DNA of 64,000 nucleotides. It comes from Dyadobacter sp. MSC1_007 (lineage in GTDB: Bacteria > Bacteroidota > Bacteroidia > Cytophagales > Spirosomataceae). The stretch is taken from contig NZ_JAMOZL010000003.1 of assembly GCF_023667495.1 (NCBI RefSeq), positions 620,001-684,000 on the forward strand, given 5' to 3'. The position numbers and the translations under genes were made by a program. A model generated the notes under the pieces. The model had not been told where the DNA came from. It searched no databases and saw only the letters and a program-made list of their open reading frames with translations. Position 1 is the stretch's first letter; the number at the start of each line of letters is the position of its first letter. Shown piece by piece: positions 8,991-17,750 of the stretch.

Positions 8991-9614
8991 ATGCGTCTGA
9001 TTTCGTGGCTGTTGCGGTTACTGGTGCTTGTTTTGCTTCTTGCAGGAATACACTCGATGTGGTCAGGCTTTCGCTCGGGGACGTGGTTGCCTGGATGGAT
9101 GACAGGCACCGATGAAACGCAGGCCATGCATACGGTCGTTTTGCAGGAGATCAGTTCGATGGGAAAGCTGGAACTCGTGAAATACGACTTTAAGGATGTG
9201 GTAGAGCAACAGATTGTGAAAACCTGGCTCCCTAATGCGAAAGCGATCCTGATCGTACAAGGCGAGGCCATTGGTTGTGTCGACCTGGCCTTATTAGAAA
9301 TTGCTGATATTACCTCGGATAGTGAAACACTGGTCGTGAATATGCCAGAACCTGAATTATGTGTTTTCAAGATCGATCATAGCAAATCCAGGGTGTACAA
9401 TACCGAATATGCCTTTAATGAAGAGGCTAAGTTGGTGCAGGAAGCTTTCAAACAGGCTGAAAAGCAGATTCAAAAATCGGCGCTCGATATGGGGATTTTA
9501 GATCAAACAAAGGAAAATGCCAAGAAAATTTTGACGCCGATACTGGAAAAAGCTTCCGGAAAAAAGGTGGTGATCAAGTTTCCGATGAATACGAAAATTG
9601 ACAAGTTGCGATAA
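8991..9614 (+). CDS. DUF4230 domain protein
   Basis: A 207-residue protein with an N-terminal hydrophobic segment (residues 4-22), likely a signal anchor, followed by a soluble domain outside the cytoplasmic membrane. The order of blocks (LVKYDFKDVVEQQ, AILIVQGEAIGCVDLALL, VVNMPEPELCVFKID, then a helical region and an end like KVVIKFP) matches DUF4230, a family of unknown function. The C-terminal half (EEAKLVQEAFKQAEKQIQK) is a helical, coiled-coil-like stretch. It sits 3 nt after the transporter gene and 28 nt before the glutamine-synthetase-like gene. Confidence 0.8.
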   Translation: MRLISWLLRLLVLVLLLAGIHSMWSGFRSGTWLPGWMTGTDETQAMHTVVLQEISSMGKLELVKYDFKDVVEQQIVKTWLPNAKAILIVQGEAIGCVDLALLEIADITSDSETLVVNMPEPELCVFKIDHSKSRVYNTEYAFNEEAKLVQEAFKQAEKQIQKSALDMGILDQTKENAKKILTPILEKASGKKVVIKFPMNTKIDKLR

Positions 9615-9642
9615 TATAAATGCTGTAAACTAGCCCTTTCTG

Positions 9643-11019
9643 ATGAGTAAAAAAGGATTTCTGACACAAGATGAACTTTCGGCGAAGATTGGGGAGGGAG
9701 CAATTGAGACAATTGTGGTGGCTTTTACTGACCACTATGGCCGGTTAATGGGCAAGCGCGTCGATCCGGATTATTTTCTGGATTCAGTATTGAAATCCGG
9801 GACACATGGCTGCAACTACTTGCTGACCACCGACATGGGTATGGATCCGGTGCCGGGTTACAAGTATGCCAACTGGGAGCTAGGCTACGGCGATTTTCAC
9901 CTCGTGCCTGACCTTGCTACGTTACGCATCGCCGACTGGCTCGAAAAAACGGCTATCGTTATTTGCGATGTCCATAACGAGAAATCGCACAAACCCGAGT
10001 CAATCGCGCCAAGATCGATTCTCAAAAAGCAGCTGAACGACTTGGAAGCGGATGCGATAGAATGCTTTGCAGCTTCCGAACTAGAATATTATCTACTCGA
10101 AAACAGCTATAAACAGGCATTTCAACAAAATTATCAGGACCTGACGCCCGCAGGTTATTACCTGGAAGATTACCATATCATGCAGGGCACACGGAATGAG
10201 AAATTCACTTCTGCCGTTCGCAGGCATTTGAAAAATTCCGGGATCCAGGTGGAAACTTCCAAAGGTGAATGGGGGCTGGGGCAGCACGAACTGAATGTGA
10301 AGTATTCGGATGTGCTTTCTATGGCCGATAACCATATTGTTTATAAGCAATGCATGAAAGAAGTAGCCGACGCAATGGGCGTTTCGGTCACTTTCATGGC
10401 CAAGTTCGCTACCGATCAGGCTGGTTCGAGCAGTCACATTCATATGAGTTTATGGAAAGATGGCAAGAATATTTTCGATGGTGACGAGCAGTTCGGGCCG
10501 GTGAAAGGCTCGGACCTTTTCCGCTGGTTTCTTGGCGGCTGGATCAGGCATGTGCCCGATGTAATGCCGTTCTACGCCCCGACGATCAATTCTTACAAAC
10601 GTTTTGTAGATGGCTCCTGGGCGCCTACGCGATTGGCGTGGAGCTATGACAACCGCACCGCAGGTTTCAGAGTAGTAGGAAGCGGCCCGAGCCTGCGCAT
10701 TGAATGCCGCATTCCTGGTGCAGATTGCAATCCTTATCTTGCCTTTGCGGCCTCGCTGGCGTCGGGTTTGGACGGGATCAGAAACAAGATCGAGCCGCCT
10801 GAATGCTTCATTGGAGATATTTATGCCGCAGCGCACCTGCCGCGCGTTCCCTACACGCTTGCGGAAGCCGTGGCCTTATTTGAGCACAGTGAATTTGCCC
10901 GTCAAGCATTCGGACCGGAAGTTGTGGAGCATTACACGCATTTTTTCAAAACCGAACAGCGCGCATACAACACGTCCGTAACAGATTGGGAGCGGAAGCG
11001 GTATTTTGAACAGATTTGA
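9643..11019 (+). CDS. Glutamine synthetase family ligase (gamma-glutamylamine synthetase type)
   Basis: Protein of 458 residues, the size of the PuuA/GlnA-type III and GlnA4-like ligases that join glutamate to an amine with ATP. The conserved GS blocks are present: ECFAASELEYYL (metal-binding Glu), GLGQHELNVKYSD, FMAKFATDQAGSSSHIHMS (nucleotide and metal binding), and the Arg region SLRIECRIPGADCNPYLAFA. There is no C-terminal adenylylation tyrosine motif. The product is unlikely to be the housekeeping enzyme because the gene lies with an SDR, an aldehyde dehydrogenase and a class I amidotransferase, the set used to oxidise a gamma-glutamylated amine or amino alcohol. The exact amine is not visible. 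Confidence 0.88.
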   Translation: MSKKGFLTQDELSAKIGEGAIETIVVAFTDHYGRLMGKRVDPDYFLDSVLKSGTHGCNYLLTTDMGMDPVPGYKYANWELGYGDFHLVPDLATLRIADWLEKTAIVICDVHNEKSHKPESIAPRSILKKQLNDLEADAIECFAASELEYYLLENSYKQAFQQNYQDLTPAGYYLEDYHIMQGTRNEKFTSAVRRHLKNSGIQVETSKGEWGLGQHELNVKYSDVLSMADNHIVYKQCMKEVADAMGVSVTFMAKFATDQAGSSSHIHMSLWKDGKNIFDGDEQFGPVKGSDLFRWFLGGWIRHVPDVMPFYAPTINSYKRFVDGSWAPTRLAWSYDNRTAGFRVVGSGPSLRIECRIPGADCNPYLAFAASLASGLDGIRNKIEPPECFIGDIYAAAHLPRVPYTLAEAVALFEHSEFARQAFGPEVVEHYTHFFKTEQRAYNTSVTDWERKRYFEQI

Positions 11020-11038
11020 CGTTTGCGGTTAGTTAGGA

Positions 11039-11275
11039 GGCTCCTTCGGAGCCCAATATGGTTAATAACCCTGTTTCTAGAAAATGGTACGCTTCAGCGT
11101 TGCGGCCCCGCAGGGGCCTCCTGTTTCTAGAAAAAATGCATGTTGTAATGTTTTTGGCTCCATGGGAGCCTCCTGCTTGTAGAAAACATGGCATTCAACA
11201 GGTTTTTCGGCTCCGCAGGAGCCCCCTGTTTCTGGAAACAGGGTATGTTGTAATGATTTTGGCTACAAAGGAGCC
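11039..11275 (+). repeat. REP-type palindrome array (five copies) upstream of RAYT
   Basis: Five 15-bp palindromes with a 3-nt loop lie at 11039-11053, 11104-11118, 11156-11170, 11209-11223 and 11261-11275. The core is GGCTCC-NNN-GGAGCC. Copy 2 is GGCCCC-GCA-GGGGCC, a change made on both arms, so pairing is conserved. The last copy is imperfect (GGCTAC...GGAGCC). Copies 2-4 are followed by a shared tail CCTGtTTCTaGAAA. Spacing is uneven (about 40-65 nt), which excludes a CRISPR array. The array directly precedes a Y1 REP-associated transposase gene. Confidence 0.85.
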
Positions 11276-11314
11276 TTCTAATCCAAATATTTGACACACG
11301 ATAATTATAATGAA

Positions 11315-11782
11315 ATGGCAAACACCTTTTCCCAAATTTACCTTCAATTTGTATTTAGCGTCAAGCATCGTAAATGCCTCATTCCAAAAGAACATAAGGA
11401 AGAATTACATCGATACATAACGGGCTTGGTGCAACGTAGAAACGCCAAGATGCTTGCCGTCCATTGCATGCCTGATCACGCCCATATTTTCGTGGGGTTC
11501 AGACCGTCAATGTCTATTTCAGATTTTGTCAAAGAAATAAAGGTCGAGAGCAACGAATTTATTAATCAAAAACGATGGACAAATGATAAATTTGGATGGC
11601 AGGAAGGATACGGCGTGTTCTCATACTCTCAGTCACATATTGATAACGTAGTAAGATATATCCAGAGGCAGGAGGAGCATCATCGGAAGCATACATTTGG
11701 AGAAGAATATTGTGATTTGCTTCGTGAATTTCAATTGCCATTTGAGGAGAAGCGATTGTTCGATTTTTTTGAAGAAGAATAA
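11315..11782 (+). CDS. REP-associated tyrosine transposase (IS200-like Y1, RAYT)
   Basis: Single-strand HUH endonuclease of the TnpA_REP type, 155 residues from the ATG at 11315. The HUH motif is H55-A-H57 in MPDHAHIFVGF, and the catalytic tyrosine is Y115 in NVVRYIQRQEEHH. No inverted-repeat ends or partner tnpB gene are present. The five REP palindromes just upstream are the expected DNA substrate for such an enzyme. The unit splits the glutamine-synthetase-like gene from the SDR gene and so looks inserted between cluster members. An earlier in-frame start at 11291 would add eight residues without family resemblance. Confidence 0.92.
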   Translation: MANTFSQIYLQFVFSVKHRKCLIPKEHKEELHRYITGLVQRRNAKMLAVHCMPDHAHIFVGFRPSMSISDFVKEIKVESNEFINQKRWTNDKFGWQEGYGVFSYSQSHIDNVVRYIQRQEEHHRKHTFGEEYCDLLREFQLPFEEKRLFDFFEEE

Positions 11783-11920
11783 TGCATCGTTCGAAGTGCG
11801 GGATATTGCGAAGCAGAATGGCCTGAGAGGTCAATTTTAGCGTAATCGCATAGGCGAAATCCAAATATGATTTAACTCAATTACTATTAAAAACACCATA
11901 ACCATTTAATACACAACCCG

Positions 11921-12694
11921 ATGCGTTTAGAGAATAAAGTTGCCTTAATCACCGGAGGAAGCAGCGGAATTGGCCGTGAAACTGCCATTTTGTTTGCAAA
12001 AGAAGGTGCCAAAATCGTGGTCACCGATGTGAACGACACAGCCGGTCAGGAAACTGCGGATGAAATCGTCAAAAGTGGTGGAGAAGCATTCTTCCTGCAT
12101 TCCGACGTCTCCAAGGCAGCGGATTGCCAGGCGGCTGTTGCATTCGCCGAGGAAAAGTTCGGCAAGCTGAACATCATCTTCAATAATGCGGGTATCATGC
12201 ATAGTGATGATGATAATGCGATGACTACCGAAGAGTCGATCTGGGACCTGACGATGAATATCAATGCAAAAGGTGTTTTTCTGGGTTGTAAATATGGTAT
12301 CCCGGCATTGCAGCGTGCCGGTGGCGGTTCGATCATCAATACGGCATCTTTTGTGGCCATTTTGGGAGCGGCAACTCCGCAGATAGCCTACACGGCCAGC
12401 AAAGGCGCCGTTCTAGCACTCACACGGGAGCTCGCGGTGATACACGCCCGTGAGAACATCCGGGTGAATGCATTATGCCCGGGACCTCTGCGCACGGAGC
12501 TGTTAATGAAATTTCTGAATACCGAAGAAAAGAAACAACGCCGTTTGGTACATATCCCGATGGGACGTTTTGGAGAAGCAAAGGAAATGGCCTACGCCGC
12601 ATTGTTCCTCGCATCGGATGAGTCGTCTTTCGTAACCGGAACCGACTTCCTCGTCGACGGTGGTATCACCTCCGCATATGTAACGCCTTTGTAA
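11921..12694 (+). CDS. SDR-family oxidoreductase
   Basis: Classical short-chain dehydrogenase, 257 residues. The cofactor motif TGGSSGIGRE is at residues 11-20, the NNAG motif near residue 88, the catalytic Ser near 141 (NTASFVAILGAATPQIAY) and the YTASK active site near 155-159. The acidic residue after the second beta strand (VVTDVND) favours NAD over NADP. It could be a 3-oxoacyl-type reductase or an alcohol dehydrogenase. Lying between a glutamate-amine ligase and an aldehyde dehydrogenase, the alcohol dehydrogenase role in the same pathway is plausible but unproven. Confidence 0.85.
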   Translation: MRLENKVALITGGSSGIGRETAILFAKEGAKIVVTDVNDTAGQETADEIVKSGGEAFFLHSDVSKAADCQAAVAFAEEKFGKLNIIFNNAGIMHSDDDNAMTTEESIWDLTMNINAKGVFLGCKYGIPALQRAGGGSIINTASFVAILGAATPQIAYTASKGAVLALTRELAVIHARENIRVNALCPGPLRTELLMKFLNTEEKKQRRLVHIPMGRFGEAKEMAYAALFLASDESSFVTGTDFLVDGGITSAYVTPL

Positions 12695-12695
12695 A

Positions 12696-12905
12696 TATGG
12701 AGGAGGGAGAAAGGGAGGAAGGACGAAGGGGTAAGGGATGAAAGGGATTAGGGAGGAAAGGGACTAGGGAGGAAAGGGACTAGGGACGAAAGGGAGGAAG
12801 GTTTTTCTCTCTTCCATCCATCCTTCCTCCTCCTTCCTCCATCCTCCCTTTCGTCCCCTTTCCCCATTCCTCCTTCCTCCCTCGTCCCTTCCCCCTTTTC
12901 CCCTT
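12696..12905 (+). repeat. Polypurine/polypyrimidine inverted repeat with 16-bp tandem units
   Basis: About 110 nt of nearly pure purine (12696-12805) are followed by about 100 nt of nearly pure pyrimidine (12806-12905). The left arm holds three tandem 16-bp units (GGGACTAGGGAGGAAA type) at 12744-12791. The 16 bases GGGACGAAAGGGAGGA at 12783-12798 recur exactly inverted at 12842-12857, and further purine and pyrimidine blocks can also pair. Only 6 nt separate its end from the aldehyde dehydrogenase ATG, so transcripts would carry a very large stem-loop over that leader. Confidence 0.75.
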
Positions 12906-12911
12906 AAAAAA

Positions 12912-14303
12912 ATGTCAATACAAAAAACGATAAGCCCCATTGATGGTTCGGTGTATGTCGAGCGTGTCCTGGCTGATGATAATGCGGTTGAAACTGCTTT
13001 GGTAAAGGCGGTTGCTGCGCAGAAAGAGTGGAAAAAGACCTCGCTGGCAGAGCGTGAAGCGATTTGTCGCAAGGCGGTCGAATACTTCCTGAACAATGCC
13101 GATGCGATCGGTCTCGAACTGACCTGGCAAATGGGCCGGCCGGTAAGATATACGGCTAATGAGATCCGGAAGGGTTTTCAGGAACGCGCTAATTATATGA
13201 TTTCGGTGGCCGACAAAGCGTTGGCGGACGTCGAAGTAGATGAAATACCTGGTTTTAAAAGGTTCGTAAAAAGGGAGCCGTTGGGTGTTGTGTTTGTGGT
13301 TGCTCCGTGGAATTATCCTTACCTGACTTCCGTCAACTCGGTGATCCCTGCGATCATGTCTGGCAATGCGGTTATATTGAAGCATGCGCAGCAAACGCCG
13401 CTTTGCGCGGAACGTTACGCGGCTGCATTTGAATATGCCGGGTTGCCGGAAGGTGTATTTCAATATCTGCATTTAAGTCACGCACAGGTAGCGCAGGTGA
13501 TTGGCGACGAGCGAATTGATTACGTTGCATTTACGGGTTCTGTTGAGGGTGGCCACGCCGTGCAAAAGGCTATTAACGAGCGCTTTATCATCGGTGGGCT
13601 GGAATTGGGTGGTAAAGATCCGGCTTATGTGCGTCCAGACGCTAATCTGGCCGACGCTGTCGAAAATTTGGTGGACGGTTCCTTTTTCAATTCCGGGCAA
13701 TCTTGCTGTGGTATCGAGCGGATTTATGTGCATCAGGATGTTTATGATGATTTTATAAAAGAATTTGAAGCGCTTACCAAGACCTATGTTTTGGGAGATC
13801 CGCGAGAGAATGATACCACCCTAGGACCCATGGTACGGATTTCGGCTGCGGATTTTGCGCAAAAGCAGATCGACGAAGCCATCGCGAAAGGAGCCACCGC
13901 ATTGATCGATCCGACGTTGTTTCCCGCGCATCAGTCTGGTACACCTTATCTTGCGCCGCAAGTTTTGGTCAATGTAGACCATTCGATGGAGATCATGACC
14001 GAGGAAACCTTCGCTCCTGTGGTGGGGATTATGCCTGTTGCGAGCGACGAGGAGGCCATTCGGCTTATGAACGACAGTCAATATGGCCTTACCGCATCGA
14101 TATGGACGTCGGATGTGGCTGCGGCGTTGAAAATAGGCGAGCAGGTCGAAACCGGAACATGGTTTATGAACCGTTGTGACTACCTGGATCCTGCATTGGC
14201 CTGGACGGGCGTCAAAAATTCCGGTCGCGGGTGCACGCTTTCGATCGTGGGTTATGAAGCATTAACAAGACCAAAATCTTTCCATTTAAAAATTAATGCA
14301 TAA
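12912..14303 (+). CDS. NAD-dependent aldehyde dehydrogenase
   Basis: Oxidises an aldehyde to its acid. The protein has 463 residues, normal for the succinate-semialdehyde type branch (about 455-490). The cofactor-binding text APWNYPYLTSVN is near residue 137, the general base is E231 in LELGGKDP, and the nucleophile is C265 in NSGQSCCG. The start at 12912 directly follows the polypyrimidine tract and gives the usual N-terminus (ISPIDGSVY). The amidotransferase gene begins 2 nt after its stop, so they share a transcript. In the context of the cluster it probably acts on a gamma-glutamylated aminoaldehyde. Confidence 0.93.
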   Translation: MSIQKTISPIDGSVYVERVLADDNAVETALVKAVAAQKEWKKTSLAEREAICRKAVEYFLNNADAIGLELTWQMGRPVRYTANEIRKGFQERANYMISVADKALADVEVDEIPGFKRFVKREPLGVVFVVAPWNYPYLTSVNSVIPAIMSGNAVILKHAQQTPLCAERYAAAFEYAGLPEGVFQYLHLSHAQVAQVIGDERIDYVAFTGSVEGGHAVQKAINERFIIGGLELGGKDPAYVRPDANLADAVENLVDGSFFNSGQSCCGIERIYVHQDVYDDFIKEFEALTKTYVLGDPRENDTTLGPMVRISAADFAQKQIDEAIAKGATALIDPTLFPAHQSGTPYLAPQVLVNVDHSMEIMTEETFAPVVGIMPVASDEEAIRLMNDSQYGLTASIWTSDVAAALKIGEQVETGTWFMNRCDYLDPALAWTGVKNSGRGCTLSIVGYEALTRPKSFHLKINA

Positions 14304-14305
14304 TC

Positions 14306-15022
14306 ATGAAAGTCGGGTTACTGGAATGTGACCATGTCCGTGACGAGCTTTTGCACATTGCCGGGGATTATCGCCAGATGTTCCCGGCACTATTTGCAAA
14401 GGTTACGGGCGACTGGCAATTCACTTTTTACGATGTCTGTAATGGTCATTTTCCGGAATTGGCAGATGAATGTGACGTCTATTTGTGTACCGGTTCCAAG
14501 TCTTCAGTGTATGACGATGACGAGTGGATCGGGCGACTGAAACAATTTGTTGGAGAGATTTACAGGTCTGGTAAAAAGTATATTGGTATTTGTTTTGGAC
14601 ATCAAATTCTGGCCGAGGCATTGGGTGGAAAAGTTGAGAAATCTGCCATTGGATGGTGTGTGGGCGTTCATCAGTTTCACGTATTGGTCCCTGAGCCGTG
14701 GATGGACCCGCTTAGCAGTTCCTTCAATGTGTTGATGATGTGCCAGGACCAGGTCCTGGAAATGCCTGAGGGCAGCACATTGCTGGCAGAAACACCGGAT
14801 TGCCCGGTAGGAATGTTCAGGGTAGGAGCTAACATGCTCGGAATACAGGCCCATCCGGAATTTCCGAAACCTTACAATAAGGCATTGATGGAGCTCCGTG
14901 TCGAACGGATCGGAGCACAGAAAGTAGAAATGGGCATAGCGAGTCTGGAATTATTCACTGATGAAATTGTTATCGCGAATTGGTTAAAGAACTTTGCTAA
15001 TTTTACCACGGCTAATTTTTAA
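14306..15022 (+). CDS. Class I glutamine amidotransferase / gamma-glutamyl hydrolase-like
   Basis: A free-standing class I GATase domain, 238 residues. The Cys-His-Glu triad is visible: C96 in GICFGHQILAEALGG, and H183 and E185 in QAHPEF. No synthetase domain is attached, so it does not belong to GuaA, CarA or TrpG enzymes in the usual sense. In PuuD-type and IpuF-type pathways such a hydrolase removes the gamma-glutamyl group at the last step, and the gene starts 2 nt after an aldehyde dehydrogenase. That role is inference. A catabolic amidohydrolase of another kind is possible. Confidence 0.85.
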   Translation: MKVGLLECDHVRDELLHIAGDYRQMFPALFAKVTGDWQFTFYDVCNGHFPELADECDVYLCTGSKSSVYDDDEWIGRLKQFVGEIYRSGKKYIGICFGHQILAEALGGKVEKSAIGWCVGVHQFHVLVPEPWMDPLSSSFNVLMMCQDQVLEMPEGSTLLAETPDCPVGMFRVGANMLGIQAHPEFPKPYNKALMELRVERIGAQKVEMGIASLELFTDEIVIANWLKNFANFTTANF

Positions 15023-15038
15023 CAGATCAGTAGTTGCA

Positions 15039-15557
15039 ATGACCGATAACAGCACTGTTTCCAGGCGCCAGATCCTGAGCTCTCACCAAACGGGCCAGAA
15101 AATACGCCGGATCGCTTTTGAAATATATGAACAGAATTTTGAAGAAACCGGCATTATCATCGCCGGAATAGCGGGCGAAGGCTATGCATTTGCAAAAAGG
15201 CTGGCCGACGAACTCGTTGATATTTCTCCATTGAAAGTAGAGCTGATAGAGTTGCGATTTGATAAAAATATCCATTATCAAAGCCCTATTATGTTCGATA
15301 GGGAAGTGAACGTGGAAAATCAGACCGTGATTGTCGCCGACGATGTGCTGAATACCGGACGCACACTTGCATTCGCCCTCGAACCTTTCCTTAAAGTACG
15401 GATGAAAAAAGTTCAGGTAGCCGTGGTCGTGGACCGCAGTCACCACCGCTTTCCTATTCATGCCGATTACGTGGGCTATTCGCTCAGCACCACGCTGACC
15501 GAACACGTGCAGGTGGTGCTAAGTCGCGAGGACGAAGCAGGGGTTTATCTGAAATAA
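15039..15557 (+). CDS. Phosphoribosyltransferase domain protein (PyrR-like)
   Basis: A 172-residue PRTase-fold protein from the ATG at 15039. The PRPP loop TVIVADDVLNTGRTL has the two adjacent acidic residues of type I PRTases. The upstream text (RQILSSHQTGQKIRRIAFEI) is the N-terminal helix seen in PyrR and related proteins. Whether it has catalytic or only regulatory activity is not clear. The gene converges with the KUP transporter, with 4 nt between the stops. It begins 16 nt after the amidotransferase stop, probably in the same transcript, but its link to that pathway is not obvious. Confidence 0.85.
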   Translation: MTDNSTVSRRQILSSHQTGQKIRRIAFEIYEQNFEETGIIIAGIAGEGYAFAKRLADELVDISPLKVELIELRFDKNIHYQSPIMFDREVNVENQTVIVADDVLNTGRTLAFALEPFLKVRMKKVQVAVVVDRSHHRFPIHADYVGYSLSTTLTEHVQVVLSREDEAGVYLK

Positions 15558-15561
15558 AAGA

Positions 15562-17508
15562 TCAGGTAAATACCCTTCGAAGTTTTACATTCTCAACCGG
15601 GCGAATGATGAGTGGCACTTTCTCGATCTTTACAGAGCTGCTGTCCAGTCCAAACCATTTGTCTTCCGGGGTGGTAAAATCCTTCACGAAGAAATAGGTC
15701 TTCATAACCAGCTGTTCAATAAATGGCAGATCGTTCTCGAATGATAGAAACCTTTCCAGCACGACAAACCGGAAATCACCGGTAATGTTCTGTTTGCTAA
15801 GGGATTCGTACCGGCTGGTAATGTCTACTTCCTTATTCAGTACCATATCCTCCACCACTTTCCTGAAGAACATATTAATGCGCTGATCAACCCGGAAACC
15901 AAGCCGGAAGTTGATCTTAATCACATTATCGTTGTTGTCTTCGTCCGACAGCACTTTGTATTCCATCGTATATGGGTCATCGGTTATGTCGACGTGGATA
16001 AACCAGTAAACGTCAGCACGTTTCGGCCGTTTCTGGAATATCGAATAAATCACTTTTGTCTCAATTTCCGAAGCGCGGGACGCATTGGTCATGAACACAA
16101 GATGGGTAGTGTATTTGGGTATACTGATGTCGCGGCTTAGCTCGTGCAGGGCGGGCAGGTATTTTTCTAGTTTAGTGTATTCCGTGAGCCGGAGTTTGAT
16201 ATAAAAAGCTTTTAACCAAACGGCCATTAACCCCGCAACCACCGTGCCGATCATGATTGTAAACCATCCACCATGCGTGAATTTCAGCAGATTGGCACCC
16301 AGGAACATACCTTCAATAAACAGGTATAGCAACATAAAAACGATCACAATCCATAAGTTGACCCTTTTCACGTACAGGTAATAAGAGAAAAGAATCGTGG
16401 TCATGATCATCGTGAGTGTGATAGCGAGCCCGTAAGCGGCCTCCATATTCGATGATTTACCAAAATATAAAACAACCCCGCAGCAGCCGAGCCAAAGCAA
16501 CCAGTTGATACTCGGTACGTAGAGCTGCCCTTTCTGGTCGCTTGGATAGATAAGCCTTACTTTCGGCCAGAAATTAAGTCGGATCGCTTCTGAAATCAAT
16601 GTAAATGACCCCGTTATAACCGCCTGACTTGCGATAATGGCCGCCAATGTCGCAATTACAATGCCGGGTAGCAGCCACCAGTCCGGCATGATCTCGTAGA
16701 ATGGTTTACGAGCATCGAGGAGATTTCCCATCTCGGTCAGAAGCCAGGCTCCTTGGCCGAAGTAGTTCAGGATCAGGCATATTTTGACGAATATCCAGCT
16801 GATCCGGATATTTTCCCTGCCGCAATGTCCGAGGTCGGAATAGAGTGCCTCGGCACCGGTTGTGCAGAGGAATACCGCACCAAGCATCCAGAAACCACCG
16901 GGATGCTTGGTGAGTAATGCATAGCCGTACATCGGATTAAGGGCTTTCAGGATCTCGGGATGGTCCATGATCTGATATAGTCCGAGGACGCCAAGCATGA
17001 CAAACCACGTCACCATCAACGGCCCGAACGCACGTCCGACCACCTTGGTACCAAATGCCTGGATAATGAAAATAAGCGTGAGAATGCTGATTACGATGGG
17101 AACCGTCTGAATATTGGGATACAATAGCTGTAATCCTTCTACGGCAGACGAAACAGAAATGGGCGGTGTAATGATCCCATCGGCAAGCAATGTACTTCCA
17201 CCGATCACCGCAGGGACAGTCAGCCATTTGGCATGTTTCCTGACCAGCGCATACAATGCGAAAATCCCACCTTCTCCGCGGTTATCGGCCCTCAGGATCA
17301 GGATTACGTATTTGATAGTGGTTTGGAGCGTAAGCGTCCAGAAGATACAGGAAATGGCCCCGTAAATAATTTCTTCGGTAATCGGCTCATTCATGATGAT
17401 GGCCTGCATTACATAGAGCGGGGACGTACCAATATCCCCATATATAATACCGAACGCTATGAGCAATCCGGCCGCCGTTACCTTGTCAACTTTATGTTTC
17501 GATTCCAT
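15562..17508 (-). CDS. kup: KUP/HAK/KT-family potassium uptake transporter
   Basis: Proton-coupled K+ importer in the inner membrane, 648 residues. The N-terminal family signature AFGIIYGDIGTSPLYVMQ lies at residues 18-35, and about twelve transmembrane segments fill the first 440 residues. GEGGIFALYALVR, TGAEALYSDLGHCG and the downstream SQAVITGSFTLISEAIRL are further KUP landmarks. A C-terminal soluble domain of about 200 residues follows. It is transcribed toward the phosphoribosyltransferase gene and away from the lipoprotein gene at 17751. Confidence 0.96.
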   Translation of the reverse strand: MESKHKVDKVTAAGLLIAFGIIYGDIGTSPLYVMQAIIMNEPITEEIIYGAISCIFWTLTLQTTIKYVILILRADNRGEGGIFALYALVRKHAKWLTVPAVIGGSTLLADGIITPPISVSSAVEGLQLLYPNIQTVPIVISILTLIFIIQAFGTKVVGRAFGPLMVTWFVMLGVLGLYQIMDHPEILKALNPMYGYALLTKHPGGFWMLGAVFLCTTGAEALYSDLGHCGRENIRISWIFVKICLILNYFGQGAWLLTEMGNLLDARKPFYEIMPDWWLLPGIVIATLAAIIASQAVITGSFTLISEAIRLNFWPKVRLIYPSDQKGQLYVPSINWLLWLGCCGVVLYFGKSSNMEAAYGLAITLTMIMTTILFSYYLYVKRVNLWIVIVFMLLYLFIEGMFLGANLLKFTHGGWFTIMIGTVVAGLMAVWLKAFYIKLRLTEYTKLEKYLPALHELSRDISIPKYTTHLVFMTNASRASEIETKVIYSIFQKRPKRADVYWFIHVDITDDPYTMEYKVLSDEDNNDNVIKINFRLGFRVDQRINMFFRKVVEDMVLNKEVDITSRYESLSKQNITGDFRFVVLERFLSFENDLPFIEQLVMKTYFFVKDFTTPEDKWFGLDSSSVKIEKVPLIIRPVENVKLRRVFT

Positions 17509-17666
17509 CCACTATTTTGAAAAACGGCGAAAGTTAGGAAACCGTTTATAAAAAGGTTCCGGACAAGGGTATTAAATTTTTGGTTTAATAACCACATTTA
17601 TAAGAAAAGTTACAAAAATTCTTATTTAAATAAATTTATCTATATTCACGGCGGCGTTTGGCTTTC

Positions 17667-17685
17667 GGCCCTCATTCGCAGGGCC
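17667..17685. repeat. Isolated 6-bp palindrome (REP-like)
   Basis: GGCCCT at 17667-17672 pairs with AGGGCC at 17680-17685 across a 7-nt spacer, and is followed by TCC as in the REP array. It lies in the 242-nt gap between kup and the lipoprotein gene. It might be a single relative of the REP palindromes or a hairpin in a leader. No other element is obvious in the gap. Confidence 0.3.
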
Positions 17686-17750
17686 TCCAAATCGTCGGTA
17701 CAACGTTCCGCAACTTCTCGATCATTTATTCACTTTAATCAACAAGTAGA

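Noticed and set aside
11039-11275. CRISPR-like repeat array
   Set aside because: Palindromes are short with uneven spacing, the flanks are repeated too, and no cas gene is near; they are REP elements of the adjacent RAYT.
12744-12791. Coding sequence in the G-rich tandem repeat
   Set aside because: Frames across it translate into Gly/Arg/Glu-rich low-complexity text on the plus strand and Ser/Pro-rich text on the minus strand.
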